Below, one piece after another: positions 1-6,095 of a DNA stretch of 8,301 nt. The translations under genes were made by a program, and so were the position numbers. The notes under the pieces were generated by a model that worked only from the letters and a program-made list of their open reading frames with translations, searched no databases and had not been told where the DNA came from. This DNA comes from SIG672 sp045657105. Its GTDB lineage: Bacteria; Bacillota; Clostridia; Oscillospirales; CAG-272. Within the stretch, counting starts at the first letter, position 1; every line of letters starts with the position of its first letter. The stretch is from assembly GCA_045657105.1 (NCBI GenBank), contig JAZOSN010000067.1:1-8301 (forward strand). The letters run 5' to 3'.

Positions 1-983
1 TTTTCGATAAGGCAGTCGCGGATAGTTATATTCGTTCCGAGATTGTATATGTCGGTAGCAAGCTCCGAGTAGTAGGTGAAAACGCTGAGCATTGTTCTTT
101 CGCAGTTTTTATATCTTTCTCCCTCGTTTGCCGGAATTCCCGCCTCTTTTTCTTCCTTTGTGAGAAGTCCTCTGAAATAGAACTTTGGCGGCGAGAAGAT
201 ATGGCAGTGATGAACGAGCACGTTCGTTCCGCTGAAACGCAGTGCCGAGCAGGCACTGTTTATCTCGCAGTCCTCAACGAGCACGTTTTTGTTATTATAT
301 CCTGCAACACAGTCGTCACCCGTATAGAACTCGCAGTTTCTGATTATAACGTCCTCGCAGGTGGTGATATGAACTCCGTCGTGTCCTGCCTCATTTATTA
401 CGTTTTCAACGAGAATATTATTTGTATTCCATATAGACTCTGCCCAGTTACCTGTATCCTTAGTTTTATATCCGCGAAGGACCACGTTTTCGCAGTTTAC
501 GATGCTTATACCCTGCGGTCCTCTGTAAAACTCCTCGCCGAGCGCGTCGTAGCAGTTGGAGCCGTCGATGACCGAACCCGCCTCTCCGATTATAGCAATA
601 TTTTCGGCGTGATACGCGCGGATAAGTCCGTTATGCCAACGGCTTGCCCATTTATGAAGCTGCTCGGGTGCGCCGCCGACTCTCTTCCAGCAGCTATCGT
701 CGAGCATAGCAGGATCGACAGGCTCTATTTCGTCGTTTTTAAGTATCGAGTAATCCTCGGGATTGCGGCTTCCTTTAAGAACCGCATTTTCAAGCAGATG
801 TAGCGTGGTGTTCGAGCGAATACGAAGTCCGCCAACCTTGTAAACACCCTCGGGGATCTGTACCTCTCCGCCGCCCGCAAGGAACACGTGATCGAGCGCC
901 TTCTGAATAGCGGCACTCTGAAGCTCATCGCTTCCTGCCACTGCACCGAAATCCTTTACCGAAACTGTAATCTTGTTATCCAT
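1..983 (-). CDS. GH28-like right-handed beta-helix protein, partial (C-terminus beyond window)
   Basis: The frame is open from ATG at 983 to the left edge, giving 327 residues with no stop, so the C-terminus is missing. The N-terminus (residues 7-50) has the pectate-lyase-superfamily opening: VKDFGAVAG, an AIQKAL helix, then GGGEVQIPEGVYKVGGL. Residues 125-325 are beta-helix coils with repeated N-x-x-V/I-x-x-C patterns, such as CENVVLRG, CEDVIIRNC and NKNVLVEDC. GDDCVAGY (221-229) matches the catalytic GDD block of family 28 polygalacturonases. The usual NTDG is HDGV (201-204), and I see no clear GHG block. There is no signal peptide, so an intracellular enzyme acting on imported oligosaccharides is inferred. 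AAAGGA lies 9 bases before the start. It could also be a non-GH28 beta-helix carbohydrate enzyme; the substrate cannot be read. Confidence 0.85.
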   Translation of the reverse strand, partial: MDNKITVSVKDFGAVAGSDELQSAAIQKALDHVFLAGGGEVQIPEGVYKVGGLRIRSNTTLHLLENAVLKGSRNPEDYSILKNDEIEPVDPAMLDDSCWKRVGGAPEQLHKWASRWHNGLIRAYHAENIAIIGEAGSVIDGSNCYDALGEEFYRGPQGISIVNCENVVLRGYKTKDTGNWAESIWNTNNILVENVINEAGHDGVHITTCEDVIIRNCEFYTGDDCVAGYNNKNVLVEDCEINSACSALRFSGTNVLVHHCHIFSPPKFYFRGLLTKEEKEAGIPANEGERYKNCERTMLSVFTYYSELATDIYNLGTNITIRDCLIE

Positions 984-1017
984 AAGCAAACATCCTTTCA
1001 GAGTTTTCTTTGACCTT

Positions 1018-1046
1018 ATGATAGCATAAGAATTTTCGGTTTACAA
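1018..1046 (-). promoter_or_regulatory. Sigma-A-type promoter of the GH28-like gene
   Basis: On the minus strand, TTGTAA (1041-1046) and TATCAT (1018-1023) are separated by exactly 17 bases. Transcription would start near 1011, giving a leader of about 28 bases that holds the AAAGGA ribosome site at 993-998. No operator-like palindrome is obvious beside it. Confidence 0.6.
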
Positions 1047-1134
1047 GTAATTATATTACGCTATTTTCTCTCTTTTATGGTAAAATATTAAGATTTACAC
1101 ACACTGCCGTTTTATCTGATCTCGATAATTCTTA

Positions 1135-1162
1135 AAAAAACAGACCTTTCGGTCTGTTTTTT
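1135..1162 (-). terminator. Rho-independent terminator after the mgtC pair
   Basis: This is a perfect 12-base-pair inverted repeat (AAAAAACAGACC / GGTCTGTTTTTT) with a four-base loop at 1147-1150. It overlaps the stop codon of the preceding MgtC-family gene, and the T-run follows in the minus direction. It is symmetric enough to work on both strands, but no plus-strand gene needs it. Confidence 0.85.
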
Positions 1163-1838
1163 AAAGTCCTTCTACTCTTCTTACGCTTTCGAGCTCTGCG
1201 ATCTCCCTGAGTATCTCCTCGGGAGAGGTCTTTGCCGGAAATTTCAGGGTAAATATCGCGCTTATTCCGTCGTCATCGGAATTTTTATTTATCTCGGTAG
1301 TGATTATTTCTATCTTTCTTTCGTTTATACGCTCGTTTATCGCGTATATTTCTTTTTTATCGGAAAAGTCGATATATACGTTCATTATCTTTGAGTTTGC
1401 AATAAGATAATACTCCGCCTTCGAAAATATTATCTGCGCGACTATTATCATAACCGTACAGAAGATCACCTCAACGTAGCAGCCTGCGCCCGAAGCAAGA
1501 CCGATTATCGCGGTCGTCCAAAGGCTTGCGGCAGTCGTGAGTCCCTTTGCTTCCTTACGTCTGGTAACGATTATCGTGCCTGCGCCTATAAAACCCATTC
1601 CCGAAACTACCTGAGCGGCAATACGGAGAGGATCGCTTCCGATATTCATAAGATACTGTCCGACAAGGGCGGTAAGTGCCGCTCCCATCGCTATAAGGAT
1701 ATGGGTACGAAATCCTGCCGCACGGCGCTTCTGCTCGCGCTCTATGCCAATAAGACCGCCGCAAAGGACGGCAAGTACGAGTCTGGCAAGCACGCTTATC
1801 TCGTTAAAAGCGTACATCATTTCAATAAATTCTTTCAC
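1161..1838 (-). CDS. MgtC/SapB-family membrane protein (second gene of tandem pair)
   Basis: The 225-residue inner-membrane protein has about five hydrophobic segments in residues 15-140 and a soluble C-terminal domain (about 150-225), the layout of the MgtC/SapB family. Its signature is GGLIGIEREQKRRAAGFRTH (27-46), followed by GAALTALVGQ, VVSGMGFIGAGTII and KGLTTAASLW. MgtC in enteric pathogens supports growth at low magnesium and inhibits F-type ATP synthase. For Firmicute homologues the role is poorly defined, so ion or acid stress is inference. GTG at 1838 is chosen because AAGGAGG lies 7 bases upstream and the N-terminus then aligns with the upstream paralogue. The gap to that gene is 12 bases, and the ribosome site overlaps its stop codon, so the two are translated as an operon. 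No P-type magnesium ATPase gene is in view. Confidence 0.93.
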   Translation of the reverse strand: MKEFIEMMYAFNEISVLARLVLAVLCGGLIGIEREQKRRAAGFRTHILIAMGAALTALVGQYLMNIGSDPLRIAAQVVSGMGFIGAGTIIVTRRKEAKGLTTAASLWTTAIIGLASGAGCYVEVIFCTVMIIVAQIIFSKAEYYLIANSKIMNVYIDFSDKKEIYAINERINERKIEIITTEINKNSDDDGISAIFTLKFPAKTSPEEILREIAELESVRRVEGL

Positions 1839-1845
1839 AGCCGGG

Positions 1846-1852
1846 CCTCCTT
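1846..1852 (-). promoter_or_regulatory. Ribosome site overlapping upstream stop codon
   Basis: AAGGAGG begins inside the TAA stop (1851-1853) of the upstream MgtC-family gene and lies 7 bases before GTG at 1838. The overlap suggests translational coupling and fixes a non-ATG start. Confidence 0.75.
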
Positions 1853-2540
1853 ACAGCTCTTCGATGGTGCGAACACCATCGACAGATACTATCTCTGCCA
1901 TAAGTGCCGAGTGCGGCATAGATCTCGGCAGTCTTACCGAAATAACACAGCCCGGATACGGAGTATCCGAATTTTTACCCCTGTTTACCTCAATATCGTA
2001 TATCTTCACGCCGAGTCCTTTAAGAGCGTCTATCAGCTTTCCGACGTCGGCATTCGAGGTATATTCTATGTAAATATTCATATTTCTTGCCGCAGAGATA
2101 AGCTTTGCTTCAACATGACTAAGCAGAGTCATTGTAAGGAAAACGAGCAAAAATCCGACTATCGCGCCGAAATAGAAGCCTGCGCCGATCGCAAGTCCCA
2201 TACATGCCGACGCCCAGAGTCCTGCGGCGGTGGTAAGTCCCTTTATTTTCTGTCTGCCCGTTACGATTATAGTTCCCGCGCCGAGAAAACCGATGCCGCT
2301 AACGACCTGTGCGCCGAGTCTGGACGCGTCGGTAACATATCCGCGAGAGAGCATATGTTGGCTGATCAGCATAGTGAGTGCCGCGCCAAGGCAAACTATC
2401 ATATGAGTTCGAAATCCCGCAGGGCGGCGCTTTCTTCCTCTGTCTATACCGATCACTCCGCCGCAAATCACGGCAAGTGCAAGCCTGACTATGGCAGAGA
2501 GTGCATTATATTCTTCAAGCATTTCAATAATCTCTTTCAC
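1851..2540 (-). CDS. MgtC/SapB-family membrane protein (first gene of tandem pair)
   Basis: This 229-residue paralogue of the next gene has the same order of blocks: GGVIGIDRGRKRRPAGFRTH (27-46), GAALTMLISQ, VVSGIGFLGAGTIIVTGR and KGLTTAAGLW. About five membrane segments precede a C-terminal soluble domain (about 153-229). The frame stays open to a TTG at 2561, but GTG at 2540 is preferred. It has GAGGGGAG 8 bases upstream, and starting there aligns VKEIIEM with VKEFIEM of the paralogue. It is the first gene of the pair and follows a strong promoter at 2608-2636. The pair probably arose by tandem duplication and diverged, because the C-terminal domains are much less alike than the membrane parts. 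Family membership is certain; the transported or sensed ligand is not known. Confidence 0.93.
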   Translation of the reverse strand: MKEIIEMLEEYNALSAIVRLALAVICGGVIGIDRGRKRRPAGFRTHMIVCLGAALTMLISQHMLSRGYVTDASRLGAQVVSGIGFLGAGTIIVTGRQKIKGLTTAAGLWASACMGLAIGAGFYFGAIVGFLLVFLTMTLLSHVEAKLISAARNMNIYIEYTSNADVGKLIDALKGLGVKIYDIEVNRGKNSDTPYPGCVISVRLPRSMPHSALMAEIVSVDGVRTIEEL

Positions 2541-2548
2541 TCTGTCAT

Positions 2549-2556
2549 CTCCCCTC
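2549..2556 (-). promoter_or_regulatory. Ribosome site that decides the GTG start
   Basis: GAGGGGAG on the minus strand is 8 bases from GTG at 2540. The upstream TTG at 2561 has no such site in front of it, so the longer version is unlikely. Confidence 0.7.
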
Positions 2557-2607
2557 TTCAAGGTGATTTTTTACTATAATTACGTGTTTTTCACCCCTTA
2601 TATTACT

Positions 2608-2636
2608 ATTATAGCACATAATCTGCAAAATTTCAA
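2608..2636 (-). promoter_or_regulatory. Sigma-A promoter of the mgtC pair
   Basis: On the minus strand, TTGAAA (2631-2636), a 17-base spacer and a perfect TATAAT (2608-2613) preceded by TG-C (extended -10). Predicted start is near 2601, leaving a leader of about 60 bases. A weak pairing is possible between GGTGA (2591-2595) and TCACC (2562-2566). The leader is too short for a known magnesium riboswitch. Confidence 0.8.
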
Positions 2637-2701
2637 CAGTATAAAAAACGGCAGTCCGAGCTCCTTTTTGAGTTTTTTCGTTAATTATGATTTGAACACC
2701 G

Positions 2702-2729
2702 TTGACATCTTTAAAATACATGTTATAAT
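2702..2729 (+). promoter_or_regulatory. Consensus sigma-A promoter facing the GalM-family gene
   Basis: Perfect TTGACA (2702-2707) and perfect TATAAT (2724-2729) with a 16-base spacer and a TG-T extended -10. Transcription would start near 2736, about 160 bases before the epimerase start, so the orphan frame and stem-loop lie inside its leader. Confidence 0.75.
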
Positions 2730-2776
2730 ATCAAAAACGGAGCTATTCTATCATTTTTCAGATTGGAAGAATAAAA

Positions 2777-2881
2777 ACGAGCTCTTTCACAGACGCGTCA
2801 GGTCTTGTTTTCTTCAAGTGCGAAAATTATATCCACGGAGAGGATCTCTCGATAGAAGAGATCTCCGAGGCAGAAATGTAA
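2777..2881 (+). other. Orphan protein-like frame with ACG at the start position (remnant or tiny non-ATG gene)
   Basis: A frame of 34 codons ends in TAA at 2879-2881, directly merged with the AGGAG of the next gene, as operon partners often are. It has no ATG, GTG or TTG. The position where a start would fit, 6 bases after GGAAGA (2765-2770), is ACG. The peptide opens SSFTDASGLVFFKCENYIHG and ends in an acidic tail with EEISEAEM. Codons (TTC, AAG, GAG, CTC, ATC) resemble those of neighbouring genes, unlike the overlapping basic frame. I do not recognise the peptide. It could be the tail of a decayed gene, a gene silenced by one T-to-C change in its start, or chance. Confidence 0.3.
2836..2867 (+). 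other. Stem-loop just before the GalM-family ribosome site
   Basis: GATCTCT (2843-2849) pairs with AGAGATC (2857-2863) across a seven-base loop. The stem is extended by CGGA (2836-2839) with TCCG (2864-2867) past a three-base bulge. No T-run follows, so it is not a terminator. It ends 13 bases before AGGAG and could affect translation or RNA stability, or may simply be coding sequence of the orphan frame. Confidence 0.4.
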
Positions 2882-2894
2882 GGAGAAAAATAAA

Positions 2895-3821
2895 ATGATA
2901 AAAACCGATATTAAAATATCATCTTGCGCCTATGAGGCATACTTCCGAAGCGATCTTGGCGGAAACTGTTACAGGCTTTATCACAAGCCGACAGGAAGCG
3001 AGCTGCTTCGCACGCCAAAGGACGAGGACGAGCTTTTTGAGGAAATATATCTTTTCGGAAATCCGATACTCTTCCCCTGCAACCGAATTCGCGGCGGAAA
3101 ATTCACGTTCGAAGGGCGAGAGTATTCTTTCCCGATAAACGAGCCGTCCACTTCCTGCCACATTCACGGCGAGCTCTACAAAACGCAATTTCGTGTGAGC
3201 GAGCACAAGGACGATCGCGTCACGTTCTGCTTTGAGGCAAAAGCGGGCGAGTATCTCGGATTTCCGCACGATTTCAAAATAGAGAGAAGCTACCTTTTGA
3301 GCGAGGACGGGCTTTGCGAAACGGTAAAGGTCACTAACCTCTCACACGAAAACATGCCCTTTATGCTCGCGTTTCACACGACTCTGAACCTTCCCTTTTC
3401 GCCTGTCGGCTCTGCCGAGGACTGCACTCTCACGCTCCCGGTCGTACGCGAGCAGCTTCGCGACAAAAACTATCTTCCAACGCTTGAATACGCCTTTGGG
3501 CGCGAGCGCGACAGATCGCTTTGTGACGGCTCCTACAAGGTATCAGCGGAAAGCGTTTCCGCTCTCTACGAGACAAGCTCGCCTGTCGCCGAAATATACG
3601 ACGAGTCCGCAAAAGCCTCGCTTTTATATGAGGGTGACGGCATATACAAGTACCGTATGCTCTGGCGCAGAGAGGGCGCAAATTTCGTGGTCATCGAGCC
3701 TCAGACCTGTGCCATCGACTGCTTCCACCTTGAAAAGAGTGCCGAGGAAAACGGACTTATTACGGTAAAGCCGAGCGAGAGCATCACGCTCAGGACGCAA
3801 TTTTCAATTAAAAACAGATAA
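2895..3821 (+). CDS. Aldose 1-epimerase (GalM/mutarotase) family protein
   Basis: The 308-residue soluble protein matches the beta-sandwich galactose mutarotase family, which interconverts alpha and beta anomers of sugars. Family blocks in order are SDLGGNCYRL (19-28), GNPILFPCNRIRGGKFTFEG (55-74), a histidine in HIHGE (91), FPHDFKIERSY (123-133), a second histidine in AFHTTLNLPF (161) and a glutamate in VVIEPQT (268). The two histidines and the glutamate sit where GalM catalytic residues lie. It is shorter than E. coli GalM (about 345 residues) and its blocks are looser, so it may be a generic LACX-like mutarotase with unknown sugar preference. AGGAG (2881-2885) lies 9 bases before the ATG. 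It appears monocistronic, from the 2702-2729 promoter to the 3824-3850 terminator. No sugar transporter or galactose gene is adjacent. Confidence 0.88.
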   Translation: MIKTDIKISSCAYEAYFRSDLGGNCYRLYHKPTGSELLRTPKDEDELFEEIYLFGNPILFPCNRIRGGKFTFEGREYSFPINEPSTSCHIHGELYKTQFRVSEHKDDRVTFCFEAKAGEYLGFPHDFKIERSYLLSEDGLCETVKVTNLSHENMPFMLAFHTTLNLPFSPVGSAEDCTLTLPVVREQLRDKNYLPTLEYAFGRERDRSLCDGSYKVSAESVSALYETSSPVAEIYDESAKASLLYEGDGIYKYRMLWRREGANFVVIEPQTCAIDCFHLEKSAEENGLITVKPSESITLRTQFSIKNR

Positions 3822-3823
3822 AG

Positions 3824-3850
3824 AAAACGCCCGCATTTGCGGGCGTTTTT
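3824..3850. terminator. Bidirectional rho-independent terminator between convergent genes
   Basis: An 11-base-pair stem (AAAACGCCCGC / GCGGGCGTTTT) with loop ATTT at 3835-3838 has a T-run on the right and the matching A-run on the left. It lies in the 38-base gap between the stop codons of the GalM-family gene and nadE and can end both transcripts. Confidence 0.92.
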
Positions 3851-3859
3851 GGTTGTTTG

Positions 3860-4600
3860 TTACTCCGGCTTATACGGAAAGCTCGGCATTGGTTTGAGTT
3901 TAAACTCGTTGATCCTATGAAGATAGTCGATGCGCTCCTTTTTTGCAGGATCGTCGCAGACTCCCGTGCGGATATATTTATCGAGCATAGCGTAGGTAAA
4001 GCCGAGATTGTCCTCGTCGGTCTTGCCGCAAAGTCCGTCGGACGGTACCTTTTTGACGATATAGTCGGGCAGTCCCGCGGTGGTTCCGAGAGCAACCACC
4101 TCAGCGACCGTAAGGTTTGCAAGCGGACTGAAATCGCCTGCCGCATCACCGTATCTGGTCGAATATCCGACGTAATCCTCGGACAGGTTGCAGGTATTCA
4201 CAACACGTCCGTTATTTGACTGTGAAACGGCGTAGAGCACCGACATACGAACTCTCGGTGCGAGGTTTATTCTCGTCTGATTTGAGATCTCGCCGATCTC
4301 ACCGACGATAGTATTCATAAGCGCGTCGTAGCCCTCTTTTATATTGATCTCATAGCTCTTTATGCCGAGAAAGGAAACGAGATCGCGCGCGACGTCAATG
4401 TCGCTCTGCTCGCCGTTCGGCATAAGAACTCCGACGACGCGGTCCTTTCCAAGTGCTCTTACACAGAGTGCCGCCGCAACGGACGAGTCCTTTCCGCCCG
4501 AAATTCCGAGCACCGCATTACAGTCCTTTCCGTTTTGATCGAACCACTCTTTTATCCAGCTTGTGACGTCGTCAAGCACCTTTTTAGCGTTAAAATTCAT
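3860..4600 (-). CDS. nadE: Ammonia-dependent NAD(+) synthetase
   Basis: This 246-residue cytosolic enzyme makes NAD from deamido-NAD, ATP and ammonia, the last step of NAD synthesis. The PP-loop SGGKDSS (34-40) binds ATP pyrophosphate. NLSEDYVGYSTRYGDAAGD (138-156) and PSDGLCGKTDEDNLGF (186-201) are family substrate and ATP-contact blocks. There is no N-terminal nitrilase-type glutaminase domain, so ammonia must be supplied free or by a separate amidotransferase. ATG at 4600 is preferred over the in-frame TTG at 4618, because AAAGGGG sits 8 bases before the ATG and overlaps the longer version. It converges on the epimerase gene through a shared terminator and diverges from thiI. No other NAD pathway genes are in view. 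Confidence 0.96.
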   Translation of the reverse strand: MNFNAKKVLDDVTSWIKEWFDQNGKDCNAVLGISGGKDSSVAAALCVRALGKDRVVGVLMPNGEQSDIDVARDLVSFLGIKSYEINIKEGYDALMNTIVGEIGEISNQTRINLAPRVRMSVLYAVSQSNNGRVVNTCNLSEDYVGYSTRYGDAAGDFSPLANLTVAEVVALGTTAGLPDYIVKKVPSDGLCGKTDEDNLGFTYAMLDKYIRTGVCDDPAKKERIDYLHRINEFKLKPMPSFPYKPE

Positions 4601-4608
4601 TTTTTGCG

Positions 4609-4615
4609 CCCCTTT
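4609..4615 (-). promoter_or_regulatory. Ribosome site of nadE that decides its ATG start
   Basis: AAAGGGG on the minus strand is 8 bases from the ATG at 4600. The TTG at 4618 lies just upstream of it and lacks a site of its own. Confidence 0.7.
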
Positions 4616-4635
4616 CAAAGTCTGTCTATGCTATC

Positions 4636-4664
4636 AGTTTAATATTTAAACTTGAAAAAGTCAA
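4636..4664 (-). promoter_or_regulatory. nadE promoter
   Basis: On the minus strand, TTGACT (4659-4664), a 17-base spacer and TAAACT (4636-4641). Transcription would start near 4629, leaving a leader under 30 bases with room only for the ribosome site. The two flanking AT-rich promoters are separated by 40 bases (4665-4704). Confidence 0.7.
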
Positions 4665-4704
4665 CAGAAAGAGCAAAAATTTTATAAAATATTTTAATTA
4701 TGTA

Positions 4705-4733
4705 GTGACTTTTTGCTTTTTTTGTGATATTAT
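4705..4733 (+). promoter_or_regulatory. Candidate thiI promoter
   Basis: GTGACT (4705-4710), a 17-base T-rich spacer and TATTAT (4728-4733) with TG upstream of the -10. It is weaker than the nadE promoter. Its transcript would start around 4740, so the leader would be about 137 bases and would contain the hairpin repeat at 4736-4789. Confidence 0.55.
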
Positions 4734-4735
4734 AT

Positions 4736-4789
4736 CCTAGGGCTCTGCCCCAGGAACCCGCCAAGACCCTTTTTGGAAAAAAGGTCTTG
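4736..4789. repeat. Two-hairpin intergenic element, probably a dispersed repeat
   Basis: Hairpin 1 (4736-4754) pairs CCT with AGG and GGGC with GCCC around TCT, with one A-C mismatch. Hairpin 2 (4762-4789) pairs CAAGACC (4762-4768) with GGTCTTG (4783-4789), and its inner part is complementary T- and A-runs. The composition (GGGCTCTGCCCC, then AACCCGCCAAG) is like intergenic repeats I recall from Oscillospiraceae genomes, and its GC content contrasts with the AT-rich flanks. Only one copy is in the window, so repeat status rests on recall. It also opens a spurious upstream extension of the thiI frame. Confidence 0.5.
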
Positions 4790-4861
4790 TATCTCCAAAA
4801 ACTTTTTGCGAGAAAACTTTACTTAAAAGAAAATAATTTATTCGTTAGAAATACATTTACT

Positions 4862-4869
4862 AAAAAGGA
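4862..4869 (+). promoter_or_regulatory. Ribosome site of thiI that decides its start
   Basis: AAAAAGGA is 7 bases before ATG at 4877. The frame is open back to an ATG at 4724, but that would lie inside the promoter region and translate the hairpin repeat, so the shorter start is right. Confidence 0.75.
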
Positions 4870-4876
4870 TTTGAAA

Positions 4877-6061
4877 ATGAAAGAAACTATACTTTGTAAA
4901 TACGGCGAGATCGTCCTCAAAGGACTCAACAAGCCGCAGTTCGAAAAAGCTTTGAGTGTTGAAATGAAGCGTCGCATCGCTCCCGCGGGCGATTTTGAGA
5001 TCTTCCACTCGCAGTCAATACTTTATATTTCGCCTAAAAACGAGAACGCCGACATTGATCTTGCAGTCGAGCTCGCAAAAAAGGTTTTCGGTATAGCCAC
5101 CGTCGCCCGTGCCGCAGAATGTGAAAAGGATATGAGCAAGATAATCGAAACCGCGCTCGAATATCTGCCCGAAAAGATCCGCGGACACAGATCCTTCAAG
5201 GTCGAAGGTAAGCGCGGCGACAAGCGTTTTCCTCTCACCTCGCCCGAGATCGCACGCGAGGTCGGATCTGCGCTCGGCGATGTTCTCCCCGAGGTTGACG
5301 TTGACCTTAAAAATCCCGAGATCACGGTGAAGGTCGAGATCCGCGATGACTGTGCATACATTCATGCAGGAAGCGAAAAGGGTGCAGGCGGCATTCCCTA
5401 CGGAAGCTGCGGAAAGGCAACTCTGCTCCTGTCTGGCGGTATTGACTCGCCTGTTGCCGGCTATATGATGGCTCGCCGAGGTGCGCTTATTGACGCTGTG
5501 CATTTCGAGTCCTTCCCCTACACCTCAGAGCGTGCCGAGGAAAAGGTCGCAGAGCTCGCATCTCTGGTCTGCGAATACACCGGAAGAATGAGAATGAAGG
5601 TCATATCTCTCACCGAAATTCAGGAGGAAATGACGAGGAAGGTAAACGAGGAGTATTTCACACTGCTTCTCCGCCGCTGTATGATGCGTCTTGCCGCAAG
5701 AGCGGCGAAGGCAAGCGGCTCGATGACTCTCGTTACCGGCGAATCGCTCGGTCAGGTTGCAAGCCAGACTATGCCCGCGCTCGTCGTTACCGACAGTGCG
5801 GTGGATATGCCCGTGCTTCGTCCGCTTATCGGTATGGACAAAGAGGAGATAATCACTATTGCCCGTAAGATCGGAACTTTTGAAACCTCGATCCAACCCT
5901 ACGAGGACTGTTGCACCGTCTTTACTCCCAAGCACCCCAAGACTCGTCCCGAGCTTGAAAAGGTGCTCGAAGAAGAAAAGAAAATGGATTTTGCATCTCT
6001 CGAGGACAAGGCTTTTGCCGATATGAGAATGCGCGAAATAAAGCGCGCCATCGACAACTGA
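4877..6061 (+). CDS. thiI: tRNA 4-thiouridine synthetase ThiI
   Basis: ThiI adenylates U8 of tRNA and transfers sulfur to make 4-thiouridine; in some bacteria it also feeds sulfur to ThiS for thiamine thiazole. The 394-residue protein opens with the family N-terminus KYGEIVLKGLNK (8-19). An N-terminal ferredoxin-like part is followed by a THUMP domain (roughly 60-165), then the PP-loop SGGIDSPVA (186-194). TGESLGQVASQT (287-298) and YEDCCTVF with C345 and C346 follow. It ends without the rhodanese domain that E. coli ThiI carries, so sulfur must come from a partner such as a dedicated cysteine desulfurase, as known for Bacillus. No such gene lies in the window. The transporter gene 34 bases downstream is probably cotranscribed. 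The 5-prime leader contains the hairpin element. Confidence 0.96.
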   Translation: MKETILCKYGEIVLKGLNKPQFEKALSVEMKRRIAPAGDFEIFHSQSILYISPKNENADIDLAVELAKKVFGIATVARAAECEKDMSKIIETALEYLPEKIRGHRSFKVEGKRGDKRFPLTSPEIAREVGSALGDVLPEVDVDLKNPEITVKVEIRDDCAYIHAGSEKGAGGIPYGSCGKATLLLSGGIDSPVAGYMMARRGALIDAVHFESFPYTSERAEEKVAELASLVCEYTGRMRMKVISLTEIQEEMTRKVNEEYFTLLLRRCMMRLAARAAKASGSMTLVTGESLGQVASQTMPALVVTDSAVDMPVLRPLIGMDKEEIITIARKIGTFETSIQPYEDCCTVFTPKHPKTRPELEKVLEEEKKMDFASLEDKAFADMRMREIKRAIDN

Positions 6062-6095
6062 TAGCGGAGCATAGCTCTTTTAACGAGGTAAAATG

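Larger units (their letters stand above)
2541..2894. other. Divergent intergenic region (mgtC pair / GalM family)
   Basis: This 354-base gap holds the minus-strand promoter of the mgtC pair, the plus-strand promoter facing the epimerase gene, an orphan protein-like frame (2777-2881) and a stem-loop (2836-2867). The stretch 2637-2701 between the promoters shows no gene or clear hairpin. The half before about 2760 is AT-rich, while the part after it has gene-like composition. Confidence 0.7.

Noticed and set aside
201..803. Plus-strand 200-codon open frame at the left end
   Set aside because: It lies wholly inside the minus-strand beta-helix gene, has no ribosome site, and shows cysteine- and valine-rich nonsense typical of an antisense shadow.
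1701..2579. Plus-strand 292-codon open frame across the mgtC pair
   Set aside because: It is antisense to two convincing family members, crosses their gene boundary, and its Ser/Arg/Cys-rich product looks like nothing coding.
2491..2898. Plus-strand 135-codon frame spanning the intergenic region
   Set aside because: It runs through both divergent promoters, and its end is an Arg-rich translation of sequence that reads as a better protein in the 2777-2881 frame.
4724..4876. 51-residue N-terminal extension of ThiI
   Set aside because: It would start inside the promoter and translate the hairpin element. The family N-terminus and ribosome site both place the start at 4877.
6067..6081. Small hairpin GAGC-ATA-GCTC followed by T's after thiI
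   Set aside because: A four-base-pair stem with a four-base T-run that is close to the next ribosome site is too weak to call a terminator.
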